Below are positions 1-12,500 of a stretch of 64,000 nt of DNA, piece after piece. A program made the translations under genes and the position numbers. A model generated the notes under the pieces. That model did not search any database, had not been told where the DNA came from, and saw only the letters and a list, made by a program, of their open reading frames with translations. Position 1 is the stretch's first letter. Each line of letters begins with the position of its first letter. This stretch comes from Struthidea cinerea (Eukaryota > Chordata > Aves > Passeriformes > Corcoracidae). The DNA lies in the NCBI GenBank assembly GCA_013397865.1, contig VZTI01004089.1, positions 586,935 through 650,934 on the forward strand, written 5' to 3'.

Positions 1-404
1 GTACGTTAGAGACTCACCTATATGCCTACTTTCATGGTTTGGAGTTGTACTGGTAGAATTATCTTCTAACAGCTCTAGTTTAAGTCAGCCACACCCAAGA
101 AAGATAAATTCAAACTACAGAAGTTAGAGAAGTTGTGGAGAAGGGCTGTCACCTTTCCTTAGTTTAAGAACTACTTTAGGCTACAAAAAGGAAAGATAAG
201 CGTGCATGCGGTTTTATATCTGGGCAGGGAAAGAAAGATAAAGAGGACACCATTAAAGTGTGATGTTGATAACAGTGTATTGTGAAAAAAAAATACGGCC
301 AGTTCAAGAGCGAAATACATTTTTTTTATACTTCATGTATTTAGTAACCAAATAACACAAACGTGAAAACGCAGGAAGTCGGTATTTGCGTACTGAGGAC
401 CTAC
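1..404 (-). other. STAT4: STAT4 intron after c15 (partial)
   Basis: Noncoding. No continuation of the STAT4 reading frame and no recognisable repeat was seen. Confidence 0.85.
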
Positions 405-503
405 CTGAGGATCGTTGGTTGACAGATTGTACCAAATAATAGAGGCCCAGGCGTTGGGCAGTTGGCTGACATTGGAAATCATCACCACAGGCAAAGAGCT
501 GGT
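405..503 (-). CDS. STAT4: STAT4 coding exon c15 (residues 446-478), last exon inside the window
   Basis: It encodes TSSLPVVMISNVSQLPNAWA then SIIWYNLSTNDPQ, the DNA-contacting loop region near the end of the DNA-binding domain. It is 99 bases, phase 0 at both ends, with acceptor ctccaccag and donor gtaggt at 399-404. The next exon, expected to begin NLVFF, is not in bases 1-404. Confidence 0.97.
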
Positions 504-3500
504 CTGGTGGAGAGAATGAACGCAGTGTGTAAACGCTGCTGAGGAAAATATTAGTGCTGTGCTGTGCTGTGCTTTGGTTTTTGAGCCTCTCGTTCTTCCC
601 AAAGCATAGACTTCTTTTCCAGAAGTTCTGGGAATCTTGTGGTTGCTGCTGAGGGCCTCACCGAGGGTAGGCAGACCTGAGGTCTGGCCCAGCACAGTTG
701 TTGTTCTATGAACTGCTGGAAAATGCCTTTTACTCTTGCCCCAGAAAATCTGTCCCAAATACTCACTTCCAAATTTATGGTCAATCCGTACAGGCAGACC
801 TGTGTTTCAAAGCTGATGGAGTGCAGTTCCTCGGTCACCATGTGAGGGCCCTGAGGGGGTAAGAGGTTATAAAGCTGTGAGTGCACAGTTGGTGTTTTAA
901 CACTGTTTTAGTGATCCAGCTGCTGAGGTCACACTTGGAAAGAAAACTCCTATCAAATATATAAGGAGAACAGGAAAAGAAGGAAGTGGAGGAAGCAATT
1001 TGTTTGTTCAACTATGACATGAAATTAGTCCAGAAGCCTGGTATTTTTTCTGATGAATCTAAAAAACCCTGAATATTGTTAAAAGCATACTTCTGAACTT
1101 TTAACTTTTTCTTAAATGGTACTTTTAAACACAGATTTGCACACAAGAAGTTAACAGATAATTTTGTGTGTCTGATAAAGGTTGTCTCCAATGTTCCTTG
1201 TCCTAAAGTTTCCTTACTGATTGACAATTTGACTTTGAACAGAGATGTTCAACTTCAAGGAAAAACAAACTAGAAACAAAGCAAATAGCCACTGCTTTAA
1301 AGACAGGCCCTCATCCAGGTTTGCAGTGTGTACTGAGATGGTACCAGTTGAAGGAGTAGAGGCCTAAATCACTAATCCAAAGTAAATCTGATATTAAAAC
1401 CGCAAGCTTTTCTTGGATGGAAAAAAAGTAAAATCTGTTTGTCATCATTGATTAAAGTTTGTAGTACAAGCGTTTGTTGATTACAAACCAGCATAGCTCT
1501 GTAAAGATCCAAATCTCTGCCCCTTGGGAAACAGATCTTTCGAAATACATTTCCATCCCCAGAAATCAAAGTATAAAAATATATTTGTCCTTTTCCTGTT
1601 TTCTTTGTTGTTGGTCTTTCCCTCCCCATAATGCGTTTGTTTTGTCAGACTTTTCTTTTAAAAAAAGAAATAAAAAGTTGCAAATCAAAATGCTTTCCCT
1701 TATTGAAATATTCTGCTTTCAGTCAATGTAAAATAAAACTATTTCTTGGCAGAGGACCTCGTGGCCTTATCTTTCCCATGGAGCACCTCCTCCAGGATAT
1801 GTACAGGCCACTGCAATAAAAGACACTGAATAAATGAGGACTTGAGACCACAGGAGATCCTTAGGCATCTGAATAATAAATCTGCCTTGCAAAGGGAAAT
1901 CCAGCTTAGACCTGAAGGCTTTTACATGAAACACTCACCCATCAAATGAGCTCAGATGTTTTAATACAGGTTGAATCAATCCAGCTCAACCTGTATTGCT
2001 GACACAAAGTTGAAAAGGGTTGGTGAAACCACCCTTCTTCCCCCTATTATGATTTTGCAGAAACAAATTTTTCTCATGGAAAAATCATCTAGGCAAAAAG
2101 GAACATCTGCATGAAAGGACAGATCTAAAATAGAGAACTTCCCTTTTTTTAATGAGGCCAGTTATGTTTAACTACACTTTTAGCATACTGAACGTTCTGT
2201 AACAAACCAAGTTTTGAAAGTATTATAGTTGTTGTTAACAAAGAAAATGCCAACTCTTGTTCTGCTAATAACCACTTTCACAGACTGACTTGACCAAGGA
2301 GAGGCTCTGTTTGAGGAAATCAGCAGTGAACCAGGTCACAGTTCAGCTGTCCTAATTCTCCACAGCCCTATGATAGCTTTAGATAGTTTTAAAGGCACAG
2401 TGTGTGGAACTGGGAGGAAAATGCTGCCAAAAGCAGAGTGCCAGCATTTCTTAACCTACATTTTTGCATTTGCTTGTTGTGATGTCAGTGATTTTGTAAG
2501 TAGCAAAGTAACTGGGAGATGAGCCTTGACTTTCAGTCTTGCTAATCGGGTTGTGAGTTGTTCTGTTCAGAAATGTGTGTGAAACGGGCACAAGTATCTT
2601 CTGCTCTAGGTTTTGGTAAAATTCTTCATGCTGATCACACCTTTTGCTTTGTACTTGAAAACTACTTCAAATAACTGTTGTGCTTATAAAACTACAGCTA
2701 TGTGGGCTGTGATATGAGTGATTTAATTTATATATATATATATATANCTAGCTAATTCAACTTTACCCTCAGTTATGCTGGTTTCAGTGCTGTCGTGCCA
2801 TACACAGAGTCACCACGAGAGGGGAACCTACGACCGGGCTGGGACGAGTGTCAGTAAATTAAGCACATTTTTGGTCCTGGCTGAGGCAGCAAACCCCTTT
2901 GATGCAAAAATAATGACACCCTGACTTCAGCTGTGAACCTGGCCAATAGAACATATATTTAAAGGACCTTTCATATAGGAAACAATTATTTCAACCAAAA
3001 AAACTTTGAAAGCTTGGGTGGTTTTTTTTTCCAAAATGTAAATGACCAAAAAGGTAACCTTTGAGAGGAATGCACAAATTTGGATTATTACTCTCTACCT
3101 TCTATTGTAACTTTTTCAATATACAAACTTAAGGCACGCAATTACAATTTGAGTCGTTCCCAGCAGTTCTCATTATACTTATACTAACATAATAATTGGA
3201 TCCTGTACCTAGTACGTATTTCAAAATCTAACAGCTCTTTGATTTAAATATAATCAAATATGAAATACTTGTGAGAGTAAGCAAAAACAACATGTAATAT
3301 AAATGCACAAACCTCATTTCCTTTGCTTCCAGCGCTTGTTTTCATTTCTTTGGGTTGCTGTATAAAGCAAAGCAATATTTATGTGTCAGAGAGACTATAG
3401 ACAGAAGTACGTAGAAACAACATAGTTTGTAACCAGGATGTTCTTAGTTATAATAAGATTTTATTTGCAATATACAAATGAAGTCTTATGAAGACTCTTG

Positions 3501-6500
3501 ACACTACACCTCGAAAATTCTATTCAGTGAGGGGTCTTTTGATATTTTTAAAGAATTTTTAAGAAACTAAATGAATGTAACAAAGCATTCATTAGGGTGC
3601 TTGCTAAGAGTATAACACAAAAAAGCGCTCAAGACCATCGATCTCCTTTTGCAAAACTACACTGAGGAACTGCATCTGTGGTTAAGCCCCAAAAATACCA
3701 CAGGCTAGGGAATGTTAGTCAGAAAGCAGGACTCACTGGGCTCTCAGAGAAGTCACAGAAGCAGTGCTCTAGTCTCTCACAAGGCTGTTATCACAGGCAT
3801 TAATTTCCGATAGATTTCAAGCATTCAATTGTATTTCCCCTAGAAAATTGTGGTGTGGTTTAGGGTTTTTGTCTGTTTGTTCTGTGTGTTGGGTTTTTCT
3901 GTTTGAGTTTTTTTTGTTGTTGTTGGTTTGGTGTTTTGGGGTTTTTTTAACCAAACTCAGTTTCTGAGAAGCTTTTTAATTCAGCACGATTAGTCTTTCC
4001 TTTTCTGGTGGTAATTAGGATTTGCTTTGTAATTTCTGTGAAAATATATAGTCTTATTTTATGGGATGGATAAGGTATGGAATGGCATAAAGAGGTTCTA
4101 GGAGTAAACTTCCTGTATAAGCAGAAAGAAAATGAGTGTGGCCTTGACAGTAATACAGACCTCCCTCCGTAGCTTCCAAAGAATCTTTTATTTCTCTACC
4201 AGAAGTACACAACAGTAAAAAAGCAGTCAAACCTACCAAATGTCGAAATTCTACCGACAGGCTTCCATTTGCAGACTCATCCATGTTCATGGCTTTCACA
4301 TGTGTTCCACACAGGACGAACCTCCGGTTGCTGGGGAGGACATTGCACTTATGTAGTCCGATACCATTGTATTGGGAAAATTTAATAAATGTGATACTTT
4401 TATTGTCTTACCTTACAGTTGAAACATTCCTAAAAGAGAAGAGGGGTGGGGGAGAGGAAACAGATTGTGAATCAGTAAATGCGTCAGCCATGATTTGTCC
4501 TGAGAAGCGTATCTCAGGTGGTAGATTTTGCCTGATCAAAGTTGGTTTGCATTGACAACACAACTACAGATTTTAAACTGAAGGACTGAAATTCATACTG
4601 TCCATTTAGACTTTTGCACCTGGCCATATGTAGGCAGTGTATTTTATCTTGCTCTTTGTTATCAGACAGTGCGTGGCTTTTGAGAGAAACAGCCGTGGCT
4701 TCTCTCTTGCTCGCTCCTCACTGGGTGTTTTCCCTCTTTCTTGTAGGCCAGCATTTATGTCCATGCAGTCAAGGTGTTTTTCAGGGGCTTGCAGAAGCGC
4801 AACAAGCAGAAGGAGGGAGGTAGCTGTACCGAGGGCTGGGGATGGTGCATGGTGAGAGCTCGGAGGTATTTCAAACCTAACTATCCCATAAATGCAATAC
4901 AGTTTGACTTCAAGTCTTTGTGTGATGCTGCTGTATCAGTCTGATGAATTTTTTCTAAGTCTTGAGACAAATCTTAAATGGACTTCTTGCCTCCAATTTG
5001 AAAACATCAATTAGACTTAGCAGCTCTGTTTTAAAAAAAGAAATCTTCCAGATAAAAAGGAAGTTTTACTCTGATCTTTTAACCGGTGGGGGTTTTTAAA
5101 TTTTTTTTTTCTTTTCCTTTTAAAAGCAGTTTTAAAATCAGATAGGGTAGCCACTGTAAAAACCTGTGTTGTCTCTGTAGGGAGAAAGAGAATATCTTCA
5201 CTTTTAAGTTTCTTACTTGTCAATAGTTGCTTTCACTCTGATCTGGTAGTTCAGCTCTGGCAATTTAATTAGCAACCTTCAAAACAGAAAATGAGAGAGT
5301 GAATATTAACAGAATAAATGTCTCACCAGAAAACACCAAACGAGTTGCTCCAGATTAAAGTATCAGAAATTATTATAATCTGAAAACAGATTAGGCATCT
5401 AGGATTATAACACAATTTAAAGGGTTTGAATACTCAGAAAGAGGAGCGGGGCTGTACCAGTGGTGGGTGCCCTACCCTCCCTCTAAGTGTGTGGAAAAGT
5501 TAGCACGTGTTTGGGGGTTGGCTGGAGAGACACCAGAGTAGGAATAATTAGGAGATGGATTTGTATAATCTCTGACTGCACCACAGATTGTGTGTGGGCT
5601 TTCCTTCACGTACCTTTTCTCACCCCCAACCCTTCATGCACTTTGTGCTGTGAGGTGGAAATGAAATGAGAGTTCCTCTCCAATTTTTGTTCTTTCACAC
5701 AGGCAGGGAGCTACTGGGAGATGAATAACTTGTCTCTGATTCACCAGAGACCCTCAAAATGCAGCAGTTTCTCTTTCCTCTGTGCAGAAGTGGCTCTGAC
5801 TATTCTGATTTTGGCTTGTATGAGATGGATCATTATTTACTCAGTTTGTAAAGTCATTAGAACAAGAATTCAGTGCATGCAGAACCCTGAAGGTGCTGCC
5901 TTTAGCCACAATGTGCCTTTCTTCCTGATGTTTTACTCTTTACTGCCACTTGTGCTGCGTGACAGATTCTGTGGACTTCATATCCCCATTCCAGAAAATC
6001 TCCCTGCAGCTGAAAGGATCCTTAACACAAGTTGGTCTGCTTTGCTTTCTAGATTCTCCTAGGATAAAATACTGTACACAAATGAAGGACGTTATATCAG
6101 ATTTTTTCCCTTACCTTAATTTAACAGTGAACTGTATTAAAGTTTTGAGAACCATTGGCCTTTGGGGATGTGTTGGCATGCAGGGCTGCCTTTCAACCAC
6201 GAAGGAGCTGTGTGAGAAGAAGGGAAACAAGTGGATTTTTAGGAATGTGTATGAACAAACAGCTGGGTTTTTTTAGGGGGGAGAGGGGGGAATGGGGCTG
6301 GTATCTCTTAAAGACTTATTTCTATACAGCTCCTGAAGTGAGAGGTCTGCATTCCAACTCTCAGTTCTCAAAATGATCCAGTGGTCTAACTTTAATTTAA
6401 ATGGTTCCCTTAAGAAACAGATACTTGGAACACATTGAAAATCACACCAAATTCTATAGTCCTAAAATACAACGATGATAAAAGTCTTGGTCTTCTAAAC

Positions 6501-9500
6501 TTTTATCAGAACCATAAAACAGTATGAAAATACAATGAGCATGGCTCCAAGGAAATGAAACTATCATAATTAAACTATAATTTTAATTTTTACATATTTT
6601 ACATATTTTTACATATTTTACGTATTTTTACATATCTGTATATATCTCAAACAATTGAGCACACTTTGCTTTCAGAGACTCACTTGTGGTAGATCTCTAG
6701 TATAGCCAGTACAAAAGACAAGAGAAATGATGATAATATTTTATCTATTAATAGAAGGATGAGTTGGGAGGGCAGCAGGAGGAGTATCTTCGTGGGTAAG
6801 AGGAAAGACAAGATATATTTACCTTAAAAAAAATAGCAAGCCTACAAACACAAAACCCCACAACTTTTCTCAGCAGAATGTACGTAACTCCTCCTAAAGT
6901 AAGGGGATTTCTGGCATGCACTTAGAGTCAGAACTTGATGACAAACCCTTAAATGCTGCTCATGAGAAGCTGCCTGGCACCTTCAGTTTCTATGAGTTTT
7001 GATGACAGCTGTACATACTTCTTTTATTAGGAACCTGGTCCTTAAAATCCTCAGATATTCAAACTTTTTCCTTTTCCTTTTTTTTTCCCTCTTCTTAACA
7101 GTGTGTTCTCACTGTTGCACCAGTTCAGGTAAAGTTCTGTACATTGGCAGTGGCTTACGCACTTCCGGAAGAGGTTGTAGAGCAGAAAGTTGACTTTTTC
7201 CAGCAGCTGAGGTCTTTGCACAGGAATAGGGTCCCCATCGTAAGTCAGCCTGGTCAAGAGTTCATCCAGCTTCTCTAGTTGCCTTCTGACTTGAAAGAGA
7301 CTCTCTGCCAACAGCGTAAAGCTACAGCAAGACAAAGAATTAGTTTGCAATCTTTCGTGAAATCTGTTTCTTAGAATACAAGAACTACTGAAGTTCTTGC
7401 TTGAGGAAAATCAGAATTTGTATTGAATGGTGCTTTCCAGTTTTGCCCAAACTCGCATTCATTCATCTTTTGTTTACAGGAGTTTATAAATACATTAGGC
7501 AAATCACCTACTTTATCTTCAAAGATAAATATTTTCACAACAACGCAGCACTGTCTGTGACAATTTGGAAGAAATATATACATGGTCCTGATGTTGTACA
7601 TGCAGGGCACTTGTGCCAAATTAATTCTTTCCTACAGCCCAGTAGTTTTGCAAAATGGACTCTTTAAAAGGATAATATTTATACAAAATGAGCAGGTTAT
7701 CAATAGGGTATGTGTGTATAAAATTACATTTTTAAGCTATTTTTAGCATCTTCATTGGAAAAAAAAGTACTTCAGTAAAAGGAAAAAAGGAGCTTACACA
7801 CAAAAAAAAAAAAGGAAGGAAAAACCCATTTTTTTCTTCAATCCTAAAATTTTCTTGGTAATTTTTCTTCCTTTTTACTTTTTAATGTTTACTTCACCTT
7901 TTCCATATGAGAGTTTTGATGGGAGAGAAATGACCATGATATGTTGACATTCTCTGAGTACATTATCTTTTAAATATAATGCTATTTTCTTTTTACTTGC
8001 AAAAAGAGTTTTCAGAGTTGCCACCACAGAGACTACTGCCATTCAATTCCTGCACAGTGTGAAGTCTGGAGGAGTGAGTCAAAGCATAAAGCCTCTACCC
8101 AGCCCCGGCCTAGACACAACTCCCACTGTCCTCAATGACAAACTCAGTCAGCACCATTCTTACTCAAGCAAAACCCCAGAGAGAGTGTGTCTCATGTATC
8201 TGGAGGAACTGTCAAACCCAAAAATGAGTGAGTGCCACGAGTAAGGCTCAGCAGTTCACCGTGGTGTTAATTCTCATTAGCGAGTGTTGCCCACCACATC
8301 ACTTTTAGTTAGCACCTTTCAGATATTTACTTTCTTAGCTGCTGATGAATTTGCTGCTGTTGCAGCTGATCTAAAGGAATGATCATTTCAAGTGCAGCAG
8401 ACTTCCTGTGGTTTTCAGTGGAAACACGAGGTCAAGGCAGGTTTACCAGTTCTGGAGCTGGTCGAGCCCACCGTGCAGGGGCCCCCCGATGCAGGCGATC
8501 TGCTGCCGTCTCTTCCAGTCCAGCAGCTCCTCAGTCAGCATGTTGCTCATCAGCATATCGATCTCATGGATCACACGCCCTATTTTACTGAGCACTTCCT
8601 GTAAAATAGGAAAGGTGTCACAGACTGACCTCAGGCAACAGCTGCAAAATTCAGCAATTATCACGAAGCACTTATTACATCTTTTCAATTATTCTGAAAG
8701 TAACCATATTTAGTTCCTATTGCTTCAGTGACAGGATTCATCACCCATTGCACATTAATCCTGAATCTCTATGAACTCTTCTTCAGTAAAACTTTTTCTT
8801 TTGGGAGGGTAGGAGGGAAGACTGTTGCATTCTTTGTGGGCATAACACCTCCAAGATTTTGGCACTTGCAAGCTCTGTCAAGTTCAAAAAGTTCTGGTTT
8901 TGTTTTGCATCATATAAAATGCATTGGTTTTTTGTTTGCTTGATTTAATCATAAACCAACCCCCATGGACTCTAACAAATTGCTTTACTCTTGAGGTGTG
9001 CAGAACCATATCCTTGATTGAGCTGTTACTTAATTGACAATTCCTTAACTTCTAGTCAAAATCACTCAGACCCACCCAAACATTTTGCAAATTTTTAATT
9101 CCTGTGTAATTAGTCTGTTCTTCTGAAATGAGAATTTAAAAAGGCACACATACGCATTTGAGTATTTGGTGTGGGAATACGGGGAGAAAGCAGATTAACC
9201 ACAAATGACAAAATATTGTCACTAACCTTTCTCTTGTAGTCCAAAGTATTGAGCATTGCCTGCAACGCCAACATTTCCTGTTTAATGAGGGCGCTGTTTT
9301 TGTCATTCTGCTCTGCAGAGGATGAAAAAAAATCAGTATAAATACATGTGTGGGTGCGTGTGCCTGTTTATAAGGGGAGGAGAGGAAAAAAACCACGACC
9401 AGACTGCAGCGTGAACTAGTGAAAAAAAAACTGTGGACATCAGTAGATTATGTAACAGCATATTTCATTTGAAAGGACTAACTTTAGTACTAGTTTAACA

Positions 9501-12500
9501 CAATGTTTTATGTTACCTGTCTTGTAGACGTGTATGTGGGGCAGGAAAAGGCAGAAAACATGATACCCAGAGTTCTCTAAATTTCTCATCCCTGTGCATA
9601 CTCCTGTGTATTATGTACATCTGGCTCGGAGCAATGATTGATCTGTACACACAAATGCGCTCGTGGTGTCAGCAGTTAGGCTAAAGCTCTTTGGACTCGA
9701 TGCAAATTACGATGTCTGGCTGAGAGGCATTTGAAACAGAGATAGAGTGTTCATCACCAGGGGAATTTCAGCAGCCAGGAGCACTGATCACTGGGCATTC
9801 CCCCCTCTCTCTAACTTTTGTCCTTCTCTGGATCATGCACTAGTTTCAAGAGTCCCTAAGCTCACCCGTGCTCTTACACATGCAGCTCTTCCCCACCCTC
9901 GCTTTTCCCGACCTTTTGCATCTTCCATGCTACATTCAAAAAAGAAATCGGTGCCAACTGTGTGTCTGCTAAGCTCTGGGTTGATGCCTTCCTAGTGAGT
10001 TTGGGTAGATGTTTCAGTAGAAGCAGACAAGTAACCATCAGCACCTCAGCCACAGCAATTGCTCCCACATACTGTGCTGGCTGTGCTGGAGCAGAGCAGT
10101 GAAATTTTAAGCCCTGAAGCTCATTCACGTCAGCATGTTCTATTTTGCAAGTGGGGCAGCTTTCAGTTATCTGTGTGGTCAGTAATTATGATTGGCCTGA
10201 TGACTAGCAACTCATTAAACCGTGGCAACTCTTCTGATTGCTGGGTCGTATCCAGCCTTCAACATTTAGGACTGATGTGCTTAAGGACTCGGACGTTTCA
10301 AGCCCAGTATCTCTGCATGTTCAAAGGAAGTTAATATAAAGATATCTGAGCAGACACAAGCGGACCCCAGTTTCTTTTCTGAAAGAGATCATGCAAGGAC
10401 TGTTGCCACGTGCAGATCTCGACCATCACAGCCTGGTCAAACATGCATTCAGAGTGCTTACCAGCTGGGTATCACCACTGTGGTCAAAAAAGAACAGAAA
10501 GCCAAGTTTAGAGGCTAGAAAAATCAGTTTTGCACAACTCTGGGAAATAAGCATCTCTTCCTCATTCTGCCAAAGAAGGGCCATGTAAAACGTGGGGAAA
10601 TTGAAAAATAGGTCCTTTAAATTAAGAAACATACTACTTCATGTGCCATTATGCAGCTTACCCATAGGAAATAACTATACTTTCTTAACACCATCCTCTT
10701 TACCCTCTTAACCCCAAGAGTCATTATGTTCCAGGACTATAACTTTATATAAACTAAAGATCCATTTTTAAGTTTACATATATTATTTAAGTAATGCACA
10801 AAACCCCCTGATGCCAGAGTCTAGCTGCAGAATCAGCCATTTCCTGGAGAATCTAAAATTTAGTATAAAAACTCTTACCTAAGCTCTGTATTGTTTTATA
10901 CCTGAAGTCAAATTCCTCTTGCAAATCTTCCAAGTATTTCACATCTTGATCAGTCATCTTTCCCAGAAAAGAAATGAACAAATGCATGATGTAGTATTTT
11001 CCTTTCTTACTATTTGAAAACCCCAGAACAGTTCTGGGAACTCTTGCTTACTATCTTGTAAAAGGCTGATTGAATAATAAATACATGTTTATAGCTACAG
11101 ATTTATTTTACTTGTTTAGAAAGTCAAATACTATCCTCTATCCTGCAGTCGACAGTGGTTGATTCAGCTTTATCCCTTCTTGTTTACTAGTGCAATGACA
11201 TAGTGGAAAGTAGGAAGGATTGTGTTAGCTTGAGCTAAACTGAAATTGTTATGCCAATAATGTTACTCCCTTCTTGAAACTTTAAAGCAGGGCAAAGGAA
11301 TAATTTTACATTTACTTAAATGGAAATTGAATTGGGGTGTGTTCCTCCAAATTTATCCCAAACCAAGCCAGGTTTGCAAAGCCAAAAAAGGGAGAGTCAG
11401 ACACAGGAGCAGAGCTCATAGAATTTATTTACAGAATGTCTTAAGAATTTGGATAAAGAAATGGAACGTTTTTGCTGCTTTGGCATTTTTCAAGTTTCTT
11501 TTTGTATGTGCTGTAAAAAAAATTTGAAGGCATTTTCTAGTAACCAATCAATGATAATTCAAAAAAGCCCATCAAAAGAAGGAAAATAAAACTGTAGGAA
11601 ATGATCTGTTGTACTTCGAAGGCCTGTTTCTATGCTGTTTATAGGAAGCCTTGATTTTGCCAACAACTCATAAACAATCCTTTTTAGTTCCCTAAGACGT
11701 GCACATTAAGTGTATGTGAAAATACAGAAACTTGTTTGCTAAATGAGCCCACACACAATTAGCCATTTTGGTTTACTCTTTATTTTGGAGACTAAAGTTT
11801 TAAATTATATGTGTAAAGTATGAAATTACATACACAAGGAGCTGGCTAATTTCTGTGTTCAACTTAATTGCCCACTTAAAAAAAAACCCCTGGTATCTAG
11901 AAAATGTTCTCATTTTCACTGGTCCCTCAGGGGTGGCTGTGCTTCCCCACACAGGCAGAAGGAGCAGTGTGACAGGCTGCTGCTTTGTCTGCTCTGCAAC
12001 TCTTATCTTGCAACTTTATGTGTAGATAGAGATGTAGTGTTGCATTCTTCTGAAACTACCTTTATCCTTCTAAGGGTTTGATCTCTCTAACCCTTCTTCC
12101 CTGTGAAAGGAGACACTTATGAGAGAATGCTGCTAGGATCTCTTTCCAGTATACCAAAAGCGTTACTCTTGAACAACATATGGACAGGTATTTCAGATAT
12201 AATTTCCACGCTGAGACTGATGCAAAGCTGAAAGTGGGGCTGGGATAGCAAAAAAGCCGTGGGTAATCTGAATCCTTATCCTGCCTTGAACTGAGCGGGC
12301 AGGTGTTCTCTGAGATTTCAGGGTCTCTGGGACATAGCTACGGGTTTGACTCAGCCCAGCTCTGCCCTGCAATGGTATGAGACACTCCTGGAGAGTGGTT
12401 ACCATCAGCTCCCAGTGCTCTTGTCCCCTCATGTCTCCAAACCACGTAATTATGTCACGTAGCCTTCGGCTCGACAAAGGTCTTGGTACGTGACTCAGAG

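Larger units (their letters stand above)
851..3312 (-). other. STAT4: STAT4 intron between c13 and c14
   Basis: A 2.46 kb intron. It holds a perfect 12-base inverted repeat (1963-1997) and a TA microsatellite with one undetermined base (2729-2747). Nothing else was recognised. Confidence 0.85.

Noticed and set aside
333..758. 141-codon and overlapping 111-codon minus-strand open frames at the left end
   Set aside because: They are intron read-through of real STAT4 exons c15 and c14. The spliced exons, not the full open frames, are the coding units.
7051..7350. STAT4 c8 read through as a single 99-codon frame ending past the donor
   Set aside because: The part beyond 7163 diverges from STAT4 at once, and the phase demands a donor at 7157-7162.
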